The notes: a model not told the origin generated them from the letters alone. Positions 8,691 through 17,163 are shown, counted from the stretch's first letter. The stretch: DNA of 55,205 nucleotides from Nostoc favosum CHAB5714 (GCF_020829495.1 NZ_JAIVFQ010000047.1:1-55205), one strand, 5' to 3'. Numbers and translations: made by a program.

Positions 8691-10091
8691 ATGGAAGTTT
8701 ACTGTACTCGTCCACGTTGCCCACGCCCACAAAACTATTTTGCCGATTTAGATGATATTACGACGCTGAAAACAACGCAGCAGAAGTACTGTACTACCTG
8801 TGGTATGCCATTGCTGCTAGATGGTCGATATGTCCCCGTGAAGCTACTGGGAAGGGGGGGATTTGGAGCAGCCTTTTTGGCACGCGATCGCCGAATACCG
8901 GGAATGCGTCAATGCGTAGTTAAGCAGTTTCAACCTGCGGGAAATTTAACCTTAAATCAACTGCAACAAGCACAGTTGATGTTTGAGAGAGAGGCAGAAG
9001 TTTTATCACAACTTGGTAACGATCACGAGCAAATCCCTGACTTGTTTGCTTTCTTCCCAGTGATAGTTAATGGTTTGCAACCAGGACAGCAAGACCAGTT
9101 TTTTTACTTGGTACAAGAATACATTGATGGGCAAAACTTAGAGGAAGAATTAGTTCAACAAGGCAAATTTTCTGAGCAACAAGTGTTGGAGGTGCTGCAA
9201 GAAATCCTGAAGGTGCTAAAGTTTGTCCATCATAGAGGCATTATCCACAGAGATATTAAACCCTCTAACATCATGCGCCGTCGTGATGGGAAACTTTTTC
9301 TACTAGATTTTGGCGCAGTTAAGCAAGTAACAAATGTTGCACTTGGTTCTGCTGCTTCTTCCACAGGAATTTATTCTATGGGATTTGCACCGCCAGAGCA
9401 GATGGCTGGGGGTCAAGTGTTTCCATCTACGGATTTATACGCTTTGGCTGTGACTCTTATTACTTTGTTGACAAATCAAGAAGCAATTCAATTATTTGAT
9501 GCCTATAGCAACCAGTGGAAATGGCGAACCCAAGTGACTGTCAGCCCTCGCCTTGCTGACATTTTAGATAAGATGCTGCTACCTGCTGCCAATCAGCGCT
9601 TCCAGTCAGCCCAAGAGGTTTTAGATGCACTGAACTCACAGGCGGCTCAGGCTTCTACACAACTTAATTCGCCTTCTGTAACACTTCCGCCACAACCACC
9701 CAGTTCTAGTCCCGTCGTCCCCCGCCGTTCACCAACTCAACCAGCGTTCTCGACAGTGGAATTGTTGGGTGGGGCGGCATTTAGTGGATTTGAAGGGGCA
9801 TTGATAGCGATCGCTCTCTTCAGTCTAGTAAAATTACCAATAGTTAGTTTCACTGTTGCATGTGTAATTTTGGGGATACTGATATTTGCCCAAACCAGGC
9901 GGTGGATTGAAAAGTTCGATTTATTAATTATTCCAACAATTAGTTTTGCGATTATTTTTTTTCTGCCCTTTTTACAAGGGGGGCTTGGCATTCAAGTAGT
10001 AGTTTTTTTAGCAGTTGGAGCAGGTTTAGTAGCGATTTCCCTAACAGCCGTATTTCGACTTATTTATAAATTATTATCTCTAATACTTTAA
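8691..10091 (+). CDS. Membrane Ser/Thr protein kinase with N-terminal zinc-ribbon-like Cys motif
   Basis: The protein has 466 residues. The N-terminus has four Cys in C-x4-C...C-x2-C spacing (C5, C10, C34, C37), likely a metal site. The Hanks-type kinase domain follows: Gly loop GRGGFG (54-59), VVKQF with K78, HRDIKPSN (186-193) and DFG (206-208), all intact, then APPEQM in the activation/P+1 region. A Pro/Ser-rich linker (about 320-350) leads to four or so C-terminal transmembrane segments (about 362-466), so the kinase faces the cytoplasm. There is no extracellular sensor domain. It starts a plus-strand run with three anchored binding proteins, the first only 22 bp away, which suggests a shared signalling job. 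The substrate is unknown. Confidence 0.93.
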   Translation: MEVYCTRPRCPRPQNYFADLDDITTLKTTQQKYCTTCGMPLLLDGRYVPVKLLGRGGFGAAFLARDRRIPGMRQCVVKQFQPAGNLTLNQLQQAQLMFEREAEVLSQLGNDHEQIPDLFAFFPVIVNGLQPGQQDQFFYLVQEYIDGQNLEEELVQQGKFSEQQVLEVLQEILKVLKFVHHRGIIHRDIKPSNIMRRRDGKLFLLDFGAVKQVTNVALGSAASSTGIYSMGFAPPEQMAGGQVFPSTDLYALAVTLITLLTNQEAIQLFDAYSNQWKWRTQVTVSPRLADILDKMLLPAANQRFQSAQEVLDALNSQAAQASTQLNSPSVTLPPQPPSSSPVVPRRSPTQPAFSTVELLGGAAFSGFEGALIAIALFSLVKLPIVSFTVACVILGILIFAQTRRWIEKFDLLIIPTISFAIIFFLPFLQGGLGIQVVVFLAVGAGLVAISLTAVFRLIYKLLSLIL

Positions 10092-10113
10092 AAATTGCTG
10101 CTAACAGCCACCT

Positions 10114-11160
10114 ATGTCTCAAAAAAATGAAACACTTAGTCTTTTCTTAGCCGTTGTCATCACCATTGGTTTAATCTTTGGTGGCTTATGGTTTTTTATG
10201 GAACGGTGGGCACAACTAAATGGAACTGTTGCTAAACCTTCGGGGAGTAGCAACACAGATAATTCCACAAAGCAGTTTGTCAACAACAGATGTAACGTGC
10301 CAAATCTCCCACAGGGAACATTCAACTATGGTGGTAGCACAAGCTGGGCACCCATCCGTAAAGACGTAGACTCCGTATTAGAAAGCCTGTGCCCTCAATT
10401 TACTTTACGCTATACTCAACCTCCTTCAGGTCAAGCAGGATCTGCAACTGGTATTCGGATGTTGATAGATAATCAACTAGCTTTTTCTCAATCTTCTCGC
10501 TCAGTTAAAGCTGAAGAAAATGCCGAAGCTAAACAAAAAGGATTTAGTTTGAAAGAAATTCCGGTTGCGATTGATGGAATTGCGATCGCAGTTAACCACA
10601 ATCTGAATATCCCTGGTTTAACTGTCGCCCAACTCAAAGACATCTACACTGGCAAGATTACTAATTGGCAACAGGTGGGTGGCCCAAATTTACCAATTAC
10701 AGTCTACTCTCGCAGTCAAGAAGCTGGGGGTACAGTGGAGTTCTTTGTCGAAAATGTTTTAAATAAAGAAAAATTTGGTGCCAACGTTAGTTATATTGGC
10801 ACGACCACAGAAGCAGTACGAAAAGTAGCGGTGAATAGTGGCGCAATTTACTATGCTTCTGCCCCAGAGGTTGTACCCCAGTGTACAATTAAGTCCCTAC
10901 CGCTAGGGCGAACAAGCGGTCAATTTGTGCCACCCTACCAAGAACCCTTTGTACCTCAATCTGAATGTCCCAGTAAGCGTAATCAGTTGAATAATCAAGC
11001 GTTTCGTAGTGGAGACTATGCAATTACCCGCAATTTATTTGTAATAGTTAAACAGAATGGTCAAACAGATCAGCAAGCAGGTGTTGCTTATGCAAATTGG
11101 CTGCTGACACCTCAGAGTCAAGAACTGATCGAAAAAGCTGGATTTGTCAGAATTAAATGA
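10114..11160 (+). CDS. Membrane-anchored PstS-like solute-binding protein (copy 1)
   Basis: The protein has 348 residues. It begins MSQKNETLSLFL, then a single TM helix (about 9-30) with neither a lipobox nor an obvious signal-peptidase site, so it is probably a type II anchored protein. The rest is a PstS/PBP-like domain: FNYGGSTSWAPIRKDVDSVL, GIRMLIDNQLAFSQSSR, EIPVAIDGIAIAVNHNLNIP, LKDIYTGKITNWQQVGGPN, SRSQEAGGTVEFF. Phosphate is the usual ligand of this fold, but the canonical PstS loops are altered. No ABC permease or ATPase gene is nearby. It starts 22 bp after the kinase and is a clear paralogue of 13051-14097. Confidence 0.88.
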   Translation: MSQKNETLSLFLAVVITIGLIFGGLWFFMERWAQLNGTVAKPSGSSNTDNSTKQFVNNRCNVPNLPQGTFNYGGSTSWAPIRKDVDSVLESLCPQFTLRYTQPPSGQAGSATGIRMLIDNQLAFSQSSRSVKAEENAEAKQKGFSLKEIPVAIDGIAIAVNHNLNIPGLTVAQLKDIYTGKITNWQQVGGPNLPITVYSRSQEAGGTVEFFVENVLNKEKFGANVSYIGTTTEAVRKVAVNSGAIYYASAPEVVPQCTIKSLPLGRTSGQFVPPYQEPFVPQSECPSKRNQLNNQAFRSGDYAITRNLFVIVKQNGQTDQQAGVAYANWLLTPQSQELIEKAGFVRIK

Positions 11161-11225
11161 TCAAAGCGGTTAGATTTAGCTAAATAATCAAATAATAAAC
11201 ATTTTTTATTTATTTAAATTAGTTC

Positions 11226-12629
11226 ATGTCGCAAAAGAATGAAACCACAATTTTAGCTTTGGCCCTGCTGCTGACAGTTGGCATAGTTGGCGGTGGATTT
11301 TGGTGGTTTACTAAAGGCTCTGGGGTCAAAATTGATAATAATACCATCATTCCAGGTTCGGAAGCAGGCAGCAATCCATCCGTACAAGACCGGATTAGTT
11401 TTGGTGAAAAATCCTTTACTTTGGGTGAAATTTCTCCAGTTAAAAAAGAAGGAGTACAGGCGATCGCGGCTAAAAGTTATAATAAAGCGATCGCTAATTT
11501 CACAGCTGCCCTAAAACTCAACCGTAACGATCCAGAAGCATTAATCTTTCTTAACAATGCCCGTATCGGTTCTTCCAAGAGCTACACAATTGTGGCTTCT
11601 GTACCATTCGGCACTGACCCCAATGCTTCTTTAGAAATTTTACGTGGCATCGCCCAAGCCCAAAATGAAATTAACACCTCTGGGGGAGTCAAGGGAGTGC
11701 CGTTGAGGGTGGGGATAGCTAACGACGATGACAATCCAGAAATAGCCAAGCAAATCGCTTCTAACCTAGTCAGCAATTCAGAAGTATTAGGTGTAGTTGG
11801 GCCGAATACTAGCGATTCCACTTTAGCCGCAGGTACTATTTATACTTCTGGACAACTTGTAGCAATTTCCCCTACCAGTACATCTGTAAAAATTTCTAAC
11901 TTTAGCCGCTACGTTTTTCGCACGGTTCCCAGTGATTTTATGGCTGCTAGAAGTTTAGCCAACTATATGGTGAGAACCTTGCAGAAAAAAAATGCAGTGG
12001 TTTTCTTTAATTCTCAGAGTAACTATAGCCAGTCTTTAAAGTCGGAGTTTGTCTCATCTGTTTCCCTAGAGGGTGGACAAGTATCTAGCGAATTTGATTT
12101 GTCTCAGGTGGATTTTAGTGCGGCTAAAAGTATAGAACAAGCAACTAAGCAAGGTGCAGAAGTGTTGATGTTAGCTGCTAACACTGAAACTCTCGATAAA
12201 GCGCTGCAAGTAATTCAGATTAACCAGAAAAAGTTAACTCTGCTGGCGGGAGATGATGTTTACACCACTAAAACTTTAGAAATTGGCAGAGAACAAGCTG
12301 TGGGGATGGTATTGGCAGTTCCCTGGCATATTGAGGGCGATCCTAAGTCAGATTTTCCTCAGAAATCCCGGCAGTTATGGGGCGGTGATGTGAGTTGGCG
12401 AAGTGCCCTCAGCTATGATGCCACTGTTGCTCTAATTGCGGCTTTAGGACGCAACCCCACACGTTCTGGAGTCCAACAAGCACTCTTATCCTCTGACTTT
12501 TCTGCCACCGGCGCTTCTGGTACAATTCGGTTTTTAGCATCAGGCGATCGCAATGCGCCAGTCCAACTTGTAAAAATTGTTCCTGGTTCCCGTTCTCGCA
12601 CGGGTTATGACTTTGAACCAGTCCGATAA
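11226..12629 (+). CDS. Membrane-anchored branched-chain amino acid-type (Peripla_BP_6) binding protein
   Basis: The protein has 467 residues. It opens with the same leader, MSQKNETTILALALLLTVG, and a TM helix ending GGFWWFTK. Residues about 75-115 look like a single TPR-like pair (AIAAKSYNKAIANFTAALKL, then NRNDPEALIFLNNARI). From about 120 onward it is a type I periplasmic-binding domain: VASVPFGTDPNASLEILRGI, GVVGPNTSDSTLAAGTIY, VAISPTSTSVKIS, YVFRTVPSDFMAARSLANYM, SALSYDATVALIAAL. This family binds amino acids, amides or urea, or acts as a receptor. There is no transporter partner. The TPR-plus-binding-domain architecture and shared anchor suggest a sensor rather than a transport component. 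Confidence 0.88.
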   Translation: MSQKNETTILALALLLTVGIVGGGFWWFTKGSGVKIDNNTIIPGSEAGSNPSVQDRISFGEKSFTLGEISPVKKEGVQAIAAKSYNKAIANFTAALKLNRNDPEALIFLNNARIGSSKSYTIVASVPFGTDPNASLEILRGIAQAQNEINTSGGVKGVPLRVGIANDDDNPEIAKQIASNLVSNSEVLGVVGPNTSDSTLAAGTIYTSGQLVAISPTSTSVKISNFSRYVFRTVPSDFMAARSLANYMVRTLQKKNAVVFFNSQSNYSQSLKSEFVSSVSLEGGQVSSEFDLSQVDFSAAKSIEQATKQGAEVLMLAANTETLDKALQVIQINQKKLTLLAGDDVYTTKTLEIGREQAVGMVLAVPWHIEGDPKSDFPQKSRQLWGGDVSWRSALSYDATVALIAALGRNPTRSGVQQALLSSDFSATGASGTIRFLASGDRNAPVQLVKIVPGSRSRTGYDFEPVR

Positions 12630-12671
12630 TCAGCAATAAAAAATTAAAAATTAACCAATAGTTAACCTAAA

Positions 12672-12700
12672 AAAACTCTCAACATGAGAAATTGAGTTTT
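12672..12700 (+). terminator. Weak hairpin after the anchored binding-protein gene
   Basis: AAAACTC (12672-12678) pairs with GAGTTTT (12694-12700), with further partial pairing inside. It lies about 45 bp after the stop at 12629. It is AU-rich, so only a tentative terminator. Confidence 0.35.
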
Positions 12701-12723
12701 ATGGGCAAAAATCTTAGTGTCAA

Positions 12724-12845
12724 CTAGTAGTGTGTCAAGCTAGTTTTGATGGTTTGTAGTAAGCACTTTAGTGCTTAGAAAATTAGGACTAAAGTCCTGA
12801 CTACGAACTTGCTTACCCATCAATTTAAACTTGACAGACTACTAG
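12724..12845. mobile_element. MITE-like element with about 35-bp imperfect terminal inverted repeats
   Basis: The left end CTAGTAGTGTGTCAAGC... mirrors the right end ...ACTTGACAGACTACTAG; the arms extend inward through TTGATGG/CCATCAA. CAA flanks both sides, a possible 3-bp target duplication. The core is a second palindrome (GTAGTAAGCACTTTAGTGC ... GGACTAAAGTCCTGACTAC) of the same family as 50699-50757. No coding capacity. Confidence 0.7.
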
Positions 12846-13050
12846 CAACTTCTCTTCACAAACACTCAAGCCTTGAGAAAAGAGACGAATAATCCAGGTG
12901 AAATTATTATACCTTCGCTTCTAAAGTAGTCAGAAGTTAGGATTTGTCAGAATTCGCCAACAAAACCCCCGTCCTCCAAATACAATCTCAAGTAGCAAGC
13001 ACCTATCAAGTCAAGCACTTATATTGAATGGACGCGCGGGTAATTATACT

Positions 13051-14097
13051 ATGTCCCAAAAAAATGAAACAACTATTCTTGTATTATCCATCCTAATCAC
13101 CGTCGGGCTAATAGCTGGCGGTTTTTGGTGGTTTACTAAAAAGTCTGGTGTTAACCTAAATACAATTAATTCTGCTAACACCAAAACGCCCCAAGCTGCA
13201 TCAGAACAGCCTAGTGGCAATACTTTCACTTCAGTACAGGATGTTCCTACAGGATTATTCAATTACGGTGGCAGTACATCTTGGGCACCGATTCGGCTGG
13301 TAGTTGATCCAGCAATTCAAGCGGCGCGGCCAGAACTTCGGCTGCGCTATGTAGAACCTAGTAATGCATCTCCTGGTTCTGGTACTGGCATTCAATCTCT
13401 AATAGACGGTCAACTAGCCTTTGCCCAGTCCTCTCGACCAGTTCTAGATCCAGAGTTAAGCCGTGCCCAGCAGCGTGGGTTCACTTTAAAACAAATTCCT
13501 GTGGCAATTGATGGTTTAGCAGTCGCAGTTAACCCCAACCTGAATATCTCAGGACTAACGGTAGACCAGTTAAAGTCAATTTACACAGGCAAAATCAATA
13601 ATTGGAGCCAGGTGGGTGGCCCCAATATCCCGATTAAGCCCTATTCCCGCCGCATTGCTGATGGCGGTACGGTCGAACTTTTTCTGCAAGATATCTTGGG
13701 TGGTCAACCTTTTAGTTCCAATGTGGAATTTATCTCCACAACCACCCAAGCCTTGCAAAAATTGGCTGGTAGTCCTGGTAGCATCTACTACGCTTCTGCC
13801 CCAGAGGTGATTCCTCAATGCTCAATCAAAGCCTTGCCGTTGGGGCGAACGCAAGGGCAATACATTGCTCCATACCAAGAACCATCTGTCCTCCCGTCCG
13901 AATGTCCTGGTAAACGAAACAAATTGAACATTGAGGCTTTCCAATCAGGAAAATACCCGATTACCCGCAATCTGTTTGTGGTGGTCAAACAGAATGGTCA
14001 GACTGAGCAGCAAGCAGGTGTCGCTTACGCCAACTTACTGCTGACTGAGCAGGGACAGGAACTGATTAGCCAAGCTGGGTTTGTCAAAATTCGCTGA
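13051..14097 (+). CDS. Membrane-anchored PstS-like solute-binding protein (copy 2)
   Basis: The protein has 348 residues from MSQKNETTILVLSILITVGL; an in-frame ATG at 13024 would add nine residues that break the shared leader, so I chose 13051. One TM anchor (about 9-30, ending GGFWWFTKK) precedes a PstS-like domain: FNYGGSTSWAPIRLVVDPAI, GIQSLIDGQLAFAQSSRP, QIPVAIDGLAVAVNPNLNIS, LKSIYTGKINNWSQVGGPN, DGGTVELF. It is the paralogue of 10114-11160. It is separated from the preceding gene by 421 bp containing a MITE, so it likely has its own promoter. Confidence 0.88.
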   Translation: MSQKNETTILVLSILITVGLIAGGFWWFTKKSGVNLNTINSANTKTPQAASEQPSGNTFTSVQDVPTGLFNYGGSTSWAPIRLVVDPAIQAARPELRLRYVEPSNASPGSGTGIQSLIDGQLAFAQSSRPVLDPELSRAQQRGFTLKQIPVAIDGLAVAVNPNLNISGLTVDQLKSIYTGKINNWSQVGGPNIPIKPYSRRIADGGTVELFLQDILGGQPFSSNVEFISTTTQALQKLAGSPGSIYYASAPEVIPQCSIKALPLGRTQGQYIAPYQEPSVLPSECPGKRNKLNIEAFQSGKYPITRNLFVVVKQNGQTEQQAGVAYANLLLTEQGQELISQAGFVKIR

Positions 14098-14176
14098 CTC
14101 TTGCGATCGTCTCCGGCGGGGCGTAGCCCATCGCACTCAAGACAGAGTGGCGGAAATCGCCGCTCTGAACTGTGCT

Positions 14177-14926
14177 TTAACCAGCTCTATTAATCGACTC
14201 TGCTGGCAAGCAAATGAGATTATCGCCTTGAGTCAGGATTAAGCCACGTTGACGCAGCTTACCCATCAAGCGGGTGACGGTAACACGAGTGGAACCAATC
14301 GCACTACCAATTTGGGCATGGGTAAGGGGGAAGGGCAGACAATAACCGCGAATCACATCAGGATCAGTGTCGCTCATTGCTGGCTCTCCATATTCCTCAA
14401 TTAACAATGTGAGAAATCCTAAGAGTCGGTCAATTGTGCGGCGTTGTCCCAAGGCACTCAGCCACAGTAGCTTACGCTGGTGCTGATACCTAAAGGCATC
14501 CATAACTTCGCGCCGGAAGTGAGGCCAGTTGTCTAAATCGTGCCAGTACATCCACAACACCGCAGTTTGGTCAACATGGGCGTAAGACTGGAGTGTAAAT
14601 GGTGATTGAGCAACAATTTCAAATGGCTGTCCCGCTCCCACAAAACCCAAGAACGCTTCTTCTGGGGTTCTGTTAATTCGTCGAGACGTTAGCTGGCTGG
14701 CAGTCGCACTAACTTGGGCGGTTCCTACCATACGGATCGCACCCCTTTGCACCAAATATAGCAATCCAGGCCGGGCTGGAATGCGCTCATCTTTGCTAAA
14801 GGTACGGCAGCGATAGTGTTCTTGAGCCCAGTCAAGAATGCGTTGCCAAGTTAAAAAAGGCCGTGATGCCTCAGAAAAGGAGGATGGAGATTGCATAGGT
14901 AACAAAGAGCGTTCGGCTGAAGACAA
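14177..14926 (-). CDS. devH: CRP/FNR-family regulator, DevH type
   Basis: The protein has about 250 residues. An N-terminal cNMP-like beta-barrel segment (LLYLVQRGAIRMVGTAQVS, FLGFVGAGQPFEIVAQSPF) leads through a dimerisation helix (FRYQHQRKLLWLSALGQRRT) to a C-terminal HTH: LPLTHAQIGSAIGSTRVTVT then RLMGKLRQRGLI, with a recognition helix like that of NtcA. The sequence matches my memory of Anabaena DevH, a regulator needed for heterocyst function and glycolipid-layer formation. The start is unsure: TTG at 14926 gives MSSAERSLLP; ATG at 14896 gives MQSPSS. A GTA-N8-TAC palindrome at 15064-15077 is a candidate NtcA site. Confidence 0.87.
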   Translation of the reverse strand: MSSAERSLLPMQSPSSFSEASRPFLTWQRILDWAQEHYRCRTFSKDERIPARPGLLYLVQRGAIRMVGTAQVSATASQLTSRRINRTPEEAFLGFVGAGQPFEIVAQSPFTLQSYAHVDQTAVLWMYWHDLDNWPHFRREVMDAFRYQHQRKLLWLSALGQRRTIDRLLGFLTLLIEEYGEPAMSDTDPDVIRGYCLPFPLTHAQIGSAIGSTRVTVTRLMGKLRQRGLILTQGDNLICLPAESINRAG

Positions 14927-15063
14927 AGACGTAAATAAAAGGGTGCAAGGAGTGTCTTTGTGTTGGCGAGGCAGGCTTAACGCCTAACAGCGCCAGCCAA
15001 TACAAAGAATAGAAAGCAAATTACTCTCTACTCTTTTGTTATACTTCCTACTGTACAATGATG

Positions 15064-15077
15064 GTAGTAAAGTTTAC
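15064..15077 (-). promoter_or_regulatory. Candidate NtcA-binding site upstream of devH
   Basis: GTAGTAAAGTTTAC fits GTA-N8-TAC, the palindromic NtcA consensus. It lies 138 bp upstream of the TTG start of devH. On the minus strand TATAAC follows about 20 bp further downstream, close to the spacing of NtcA-activated -10 boxes, though not a perfect TAN3T. Six fixed bases occur often by chance; the call is supported only by context. Confidence 0.4.
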
Positions 15078-15208
15078 TTACTATTCATCGATTATTCATC
15101 AAATTTTATCCTCTTCTCATTTTTCTTTATCTAAATTAAATTTATACCGCAAGATAGATGACAGAAAAGTAACAAATATATCTTACATGATGATTTAAAT
15201 AATATTAC

Positions 15209-16114
15209 GTGCATTATAAATTACAAGTTAGCAACTATACGTCAATCAAACAGTTAGTGTACAGTTATTTAATAAAATCACTAAGCATTAATACTTATAA
15301 AGCGGAAAATAGGTGCATAAAAAATGAAAAAATTCATCTACATAAAGGTAGAGATGATCATATAATTTTATACACCTCAAATGTGTCTCTGGGACTATCA
15401 AAATCTCAGAATCGAAAAGCGATGGAGCTTGCCAGTGCGATCGCCTCAGATATATCAGGGATTTGTGGCGACGTTTTTAGCATCCAAATAGTTCCCCCTG
15501 GTTTGATACATTTTGAATTAACTCACTCAACCTTAGCGACTTGGTTACAAAGTCTCGTAGAGGGGAGTGGGGGAGATGAGGGAGCAGGGGAGGCAGGGGA
15601 GGATGAGGGAGACAAGGCGAATAACCAATGCCCAATGCCCAATGCCCAATGCCCAATGCCCAATTTGTTTACTGTTCAATATGCCCATGCACGCTGCTGT
15701 TCGCTAGTGCTTCTGGCTCATCGAGAGGGATTAATTAAACTTAGAGAACCAGTTCCAAATACTAGTCCAGCTTTTTGGAGTGTTATCTCTCCTAACCCTT
15801 TACCTTGGCTTAATTGTGACGGAACACTGCGGCTAAATCACCCAGATGAGCGTCGTCTAATTGGTGAGTTAATACAAGTGGTAGACAACATAGAGTGCGC
15901 TGATGTTAAGGGTTCTGTGAAATGGAAAAAAGTAGCGCTGAGTTTGAGCCAAGCTTTTGAAAAGTTTTGGTCTAATTGCCGGATTTGGGGTGAGGTGAAA
16001 ACTACCTCACCAGAGTTAGCCCAAGCCAGACTCGGATTGCTTATGGCTACTGGGTCAGTATTAAGATTTGTGCTAGAGGAAAACTTGGGTGTTTTTGCGC
16101 CCTTGGAGTTATAA
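15209..16114 (+). CDS. DALR anticodon-binding-domain protein with a translated STRR insertion
   Basis: The protein has 301 residues from a GTG start (SIKQLVYSYLIKSL near the N-terminus fits a helical start). The C-terminal helical part (FTVQYAHARCCSLVLLAHRE, KVALSLSQAFEKFWSNCRIW, ARLGLLMATGSVLRFVLEEN) resembles the DALR anticodon-binding domain of arginyl-tRNA synthetase, without any catalytic HIGH/KMSKS domain. Residues about 118-152 are low-complexity (EGSGGDEGAGEAGEDEGDKA, then CPMPNAQCPMPN) and come from a repeat block (15556-15665) that also sits at 22300-22420. The repeat is in frame, so the gene still reads through. Its role is unknown; it could bind tRNA. Confidence 0.75.
   Translation: MHYKLQVSNYTSIKQLVYSYLIKSLSINTYKAENRCIKNEKIHLHKGRDDHIILYTSNVSLGLSKSQNRKAMELASAIASDISGICGDVFSIQIVPPGLIHFELTHSTLATWLQSLVEGSGGDEGAGEAGEDEGDKANNQCPMPNAQCPMPNLFTVQYAHARCCSLVLLAHREGLIKLREPVPNTSPAFWSVISPNPLPWLNCDGTLRLNHPDERRLIGELIQVVDNIECADVKGSVKWKKVALSLSQAFEKFWSNCRIWGEVKTTSPELAQARLGLLMATGSVLRFVLEENLGVFAPLEL
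15556..15665. repeat. Composite STRR block inside the DALR-domain gene
   Basis: The order is GGGGAGTGGGGGAG, GATGAGGGAG units, the linker GAGGGAGACAAGGCGAATAA, then four CCCAATG heptamers. The same order and the same linker occur at 22300-22420, so this moved or was copied as a unit. Confidence 0.85.
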
Positions 16115-16215
16115 ATCGGTAATGTTGCTTAGGCAAAAATAAAAACTTTTATATATCTATTGACTCAATGCATCACCTCAGCTACATTAACAGGTGTGTG
16201 AGGAGCGAACCAGCT

Positions 16216-16254
16216 AGGACACCGAGACGAAACACGGCCAGTCGTCGGTGTCCT
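16216..16254 (+). terminator. Hairpin after the DALR-domain gene
   Basis: AGGACACCGA (16216-16225) pairs perfectly with TCGGTGTCCT (16245-16254) and is followed by TTCTGATTT. It is a probable terminator for the plus-strand gene ending at 16114. It lies between convergent genes. Confidence 0.6.
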
Positions 16255-16293
16255 TTCTGATTTATATGGGTTGGGTTTGAAAAAGTGCCCTCA

Positions 16294-17163
16294 TTACAGC
16301 AAAAACTTTTCAATTGCTACTGCTGCTCCGTCTTGCTCTACGCTAGGAGCTACCCACTGTGCGATCGCTTGCACTCCTGCTGGTGCGTTGCCCATAGCTA
16401 CGCCAAGTCCAACATACTCCAGCATTTCCACATCATTGAAGTTATCGCCAATCGCCATGACGTTGGCCAACTGTAATCCCAGTAATTCTTCGGCTAGGTA
16501 ACGCACAGCAGTTCCCTTATTCACAGAGGCGTTAGTTGCTTCAAAGAAGGTAGCAACAGATGTTGTGAGATAAAGTTCAGCAGGTGTGTACTGACGGCGC
16601 AAATTTCCCAATAGCTTGTCGATCACATCAGTGTCATCACACAAAGCGAGAATTTTTGTTGGTTCATTCGTTAAGGCTTGGCGCAAATCACCCACAGGAA
16701 TCGGGGTAATATCAGAACGTTCTGCATAAATTTTGGTTTCTCTGGTTAATTCACGGACGTATAGTTGATCATTGATGTAGAAGTGGACAGATAGGAGCGA
16801 TCGCAACTCAGGCTGTTCAAAATAATCGAGTAACTGGTAGGCGATTTCCCTGGAAACAGCCCAATGGCGATGAATTTTTCGGGTGATCGGATCTTGAATC
16901 CAGGCTCCTTGATAGGCCATTAATGGTAGGGTAGAGCCGATATCTTGGTGAAAGCGCAAGGCTGAACGATACATCCTACCTGTAGCGATCGCCACTTGAA
17001 TTCCTCGTGCTTGCGCTGCAACAATAGCTTGCTTTACAGGTTCGCTGATGGTGTTAGAGTGTCCGGCGATCGTGCCATCTATATCCAAAACTAATAGCTT
17101 AATGTCTTTTGCAACAGCCTGATTATCAGTCAATGCCAAATGTGTGGCAGATGCTTTCTGCAT
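16294..17163 (-). CDS. Cof-type HAD-superfamily phosphatase
   Basis: The protein has 289 residues with all HAD motifs: LLVLDIDGTIAGH (nucleophile D27, D29), VAIATGRMYRSAL (motif II Thr), a Lys-region GTAVRYLAEELLGL after a type IIB cap, and AIGDNFNDVEMLEYVGLGVA (acidic motif). Length and cap type match the Cof/YbjI-like family, which dephosphorylates sugar phosphates, flavin or PLP-type substrates. The exact substrate cannot be read. The gene is convergent with the DALR gene. Confidence 0.9.
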   Translation of the reverse strand: MQKASATHLALTDNQAVAKDIKLLVLDIDGTIAGHSNTISEPVKQAIVAAQARGIQVAIATGRMYRSALRFHQDIGSTLPLMAYQGAWIQDPITRKIHRHWAVSREIAYQLLDYFEQPELRSLLSVHFYINDQLYVRELTRETKIYAERSDITPIPVGDLRQALTNEPTKILALCDDTDVIDKLLGNLRRQYTPAELYLTTSVATFFEATNASVNKGTAVRYLAEELLGLQLANVMAIGDNFNDVEMLEYVGLGVAMGNAPAGVQAIAQWVAPSVEQDGAAVAIEKFLL

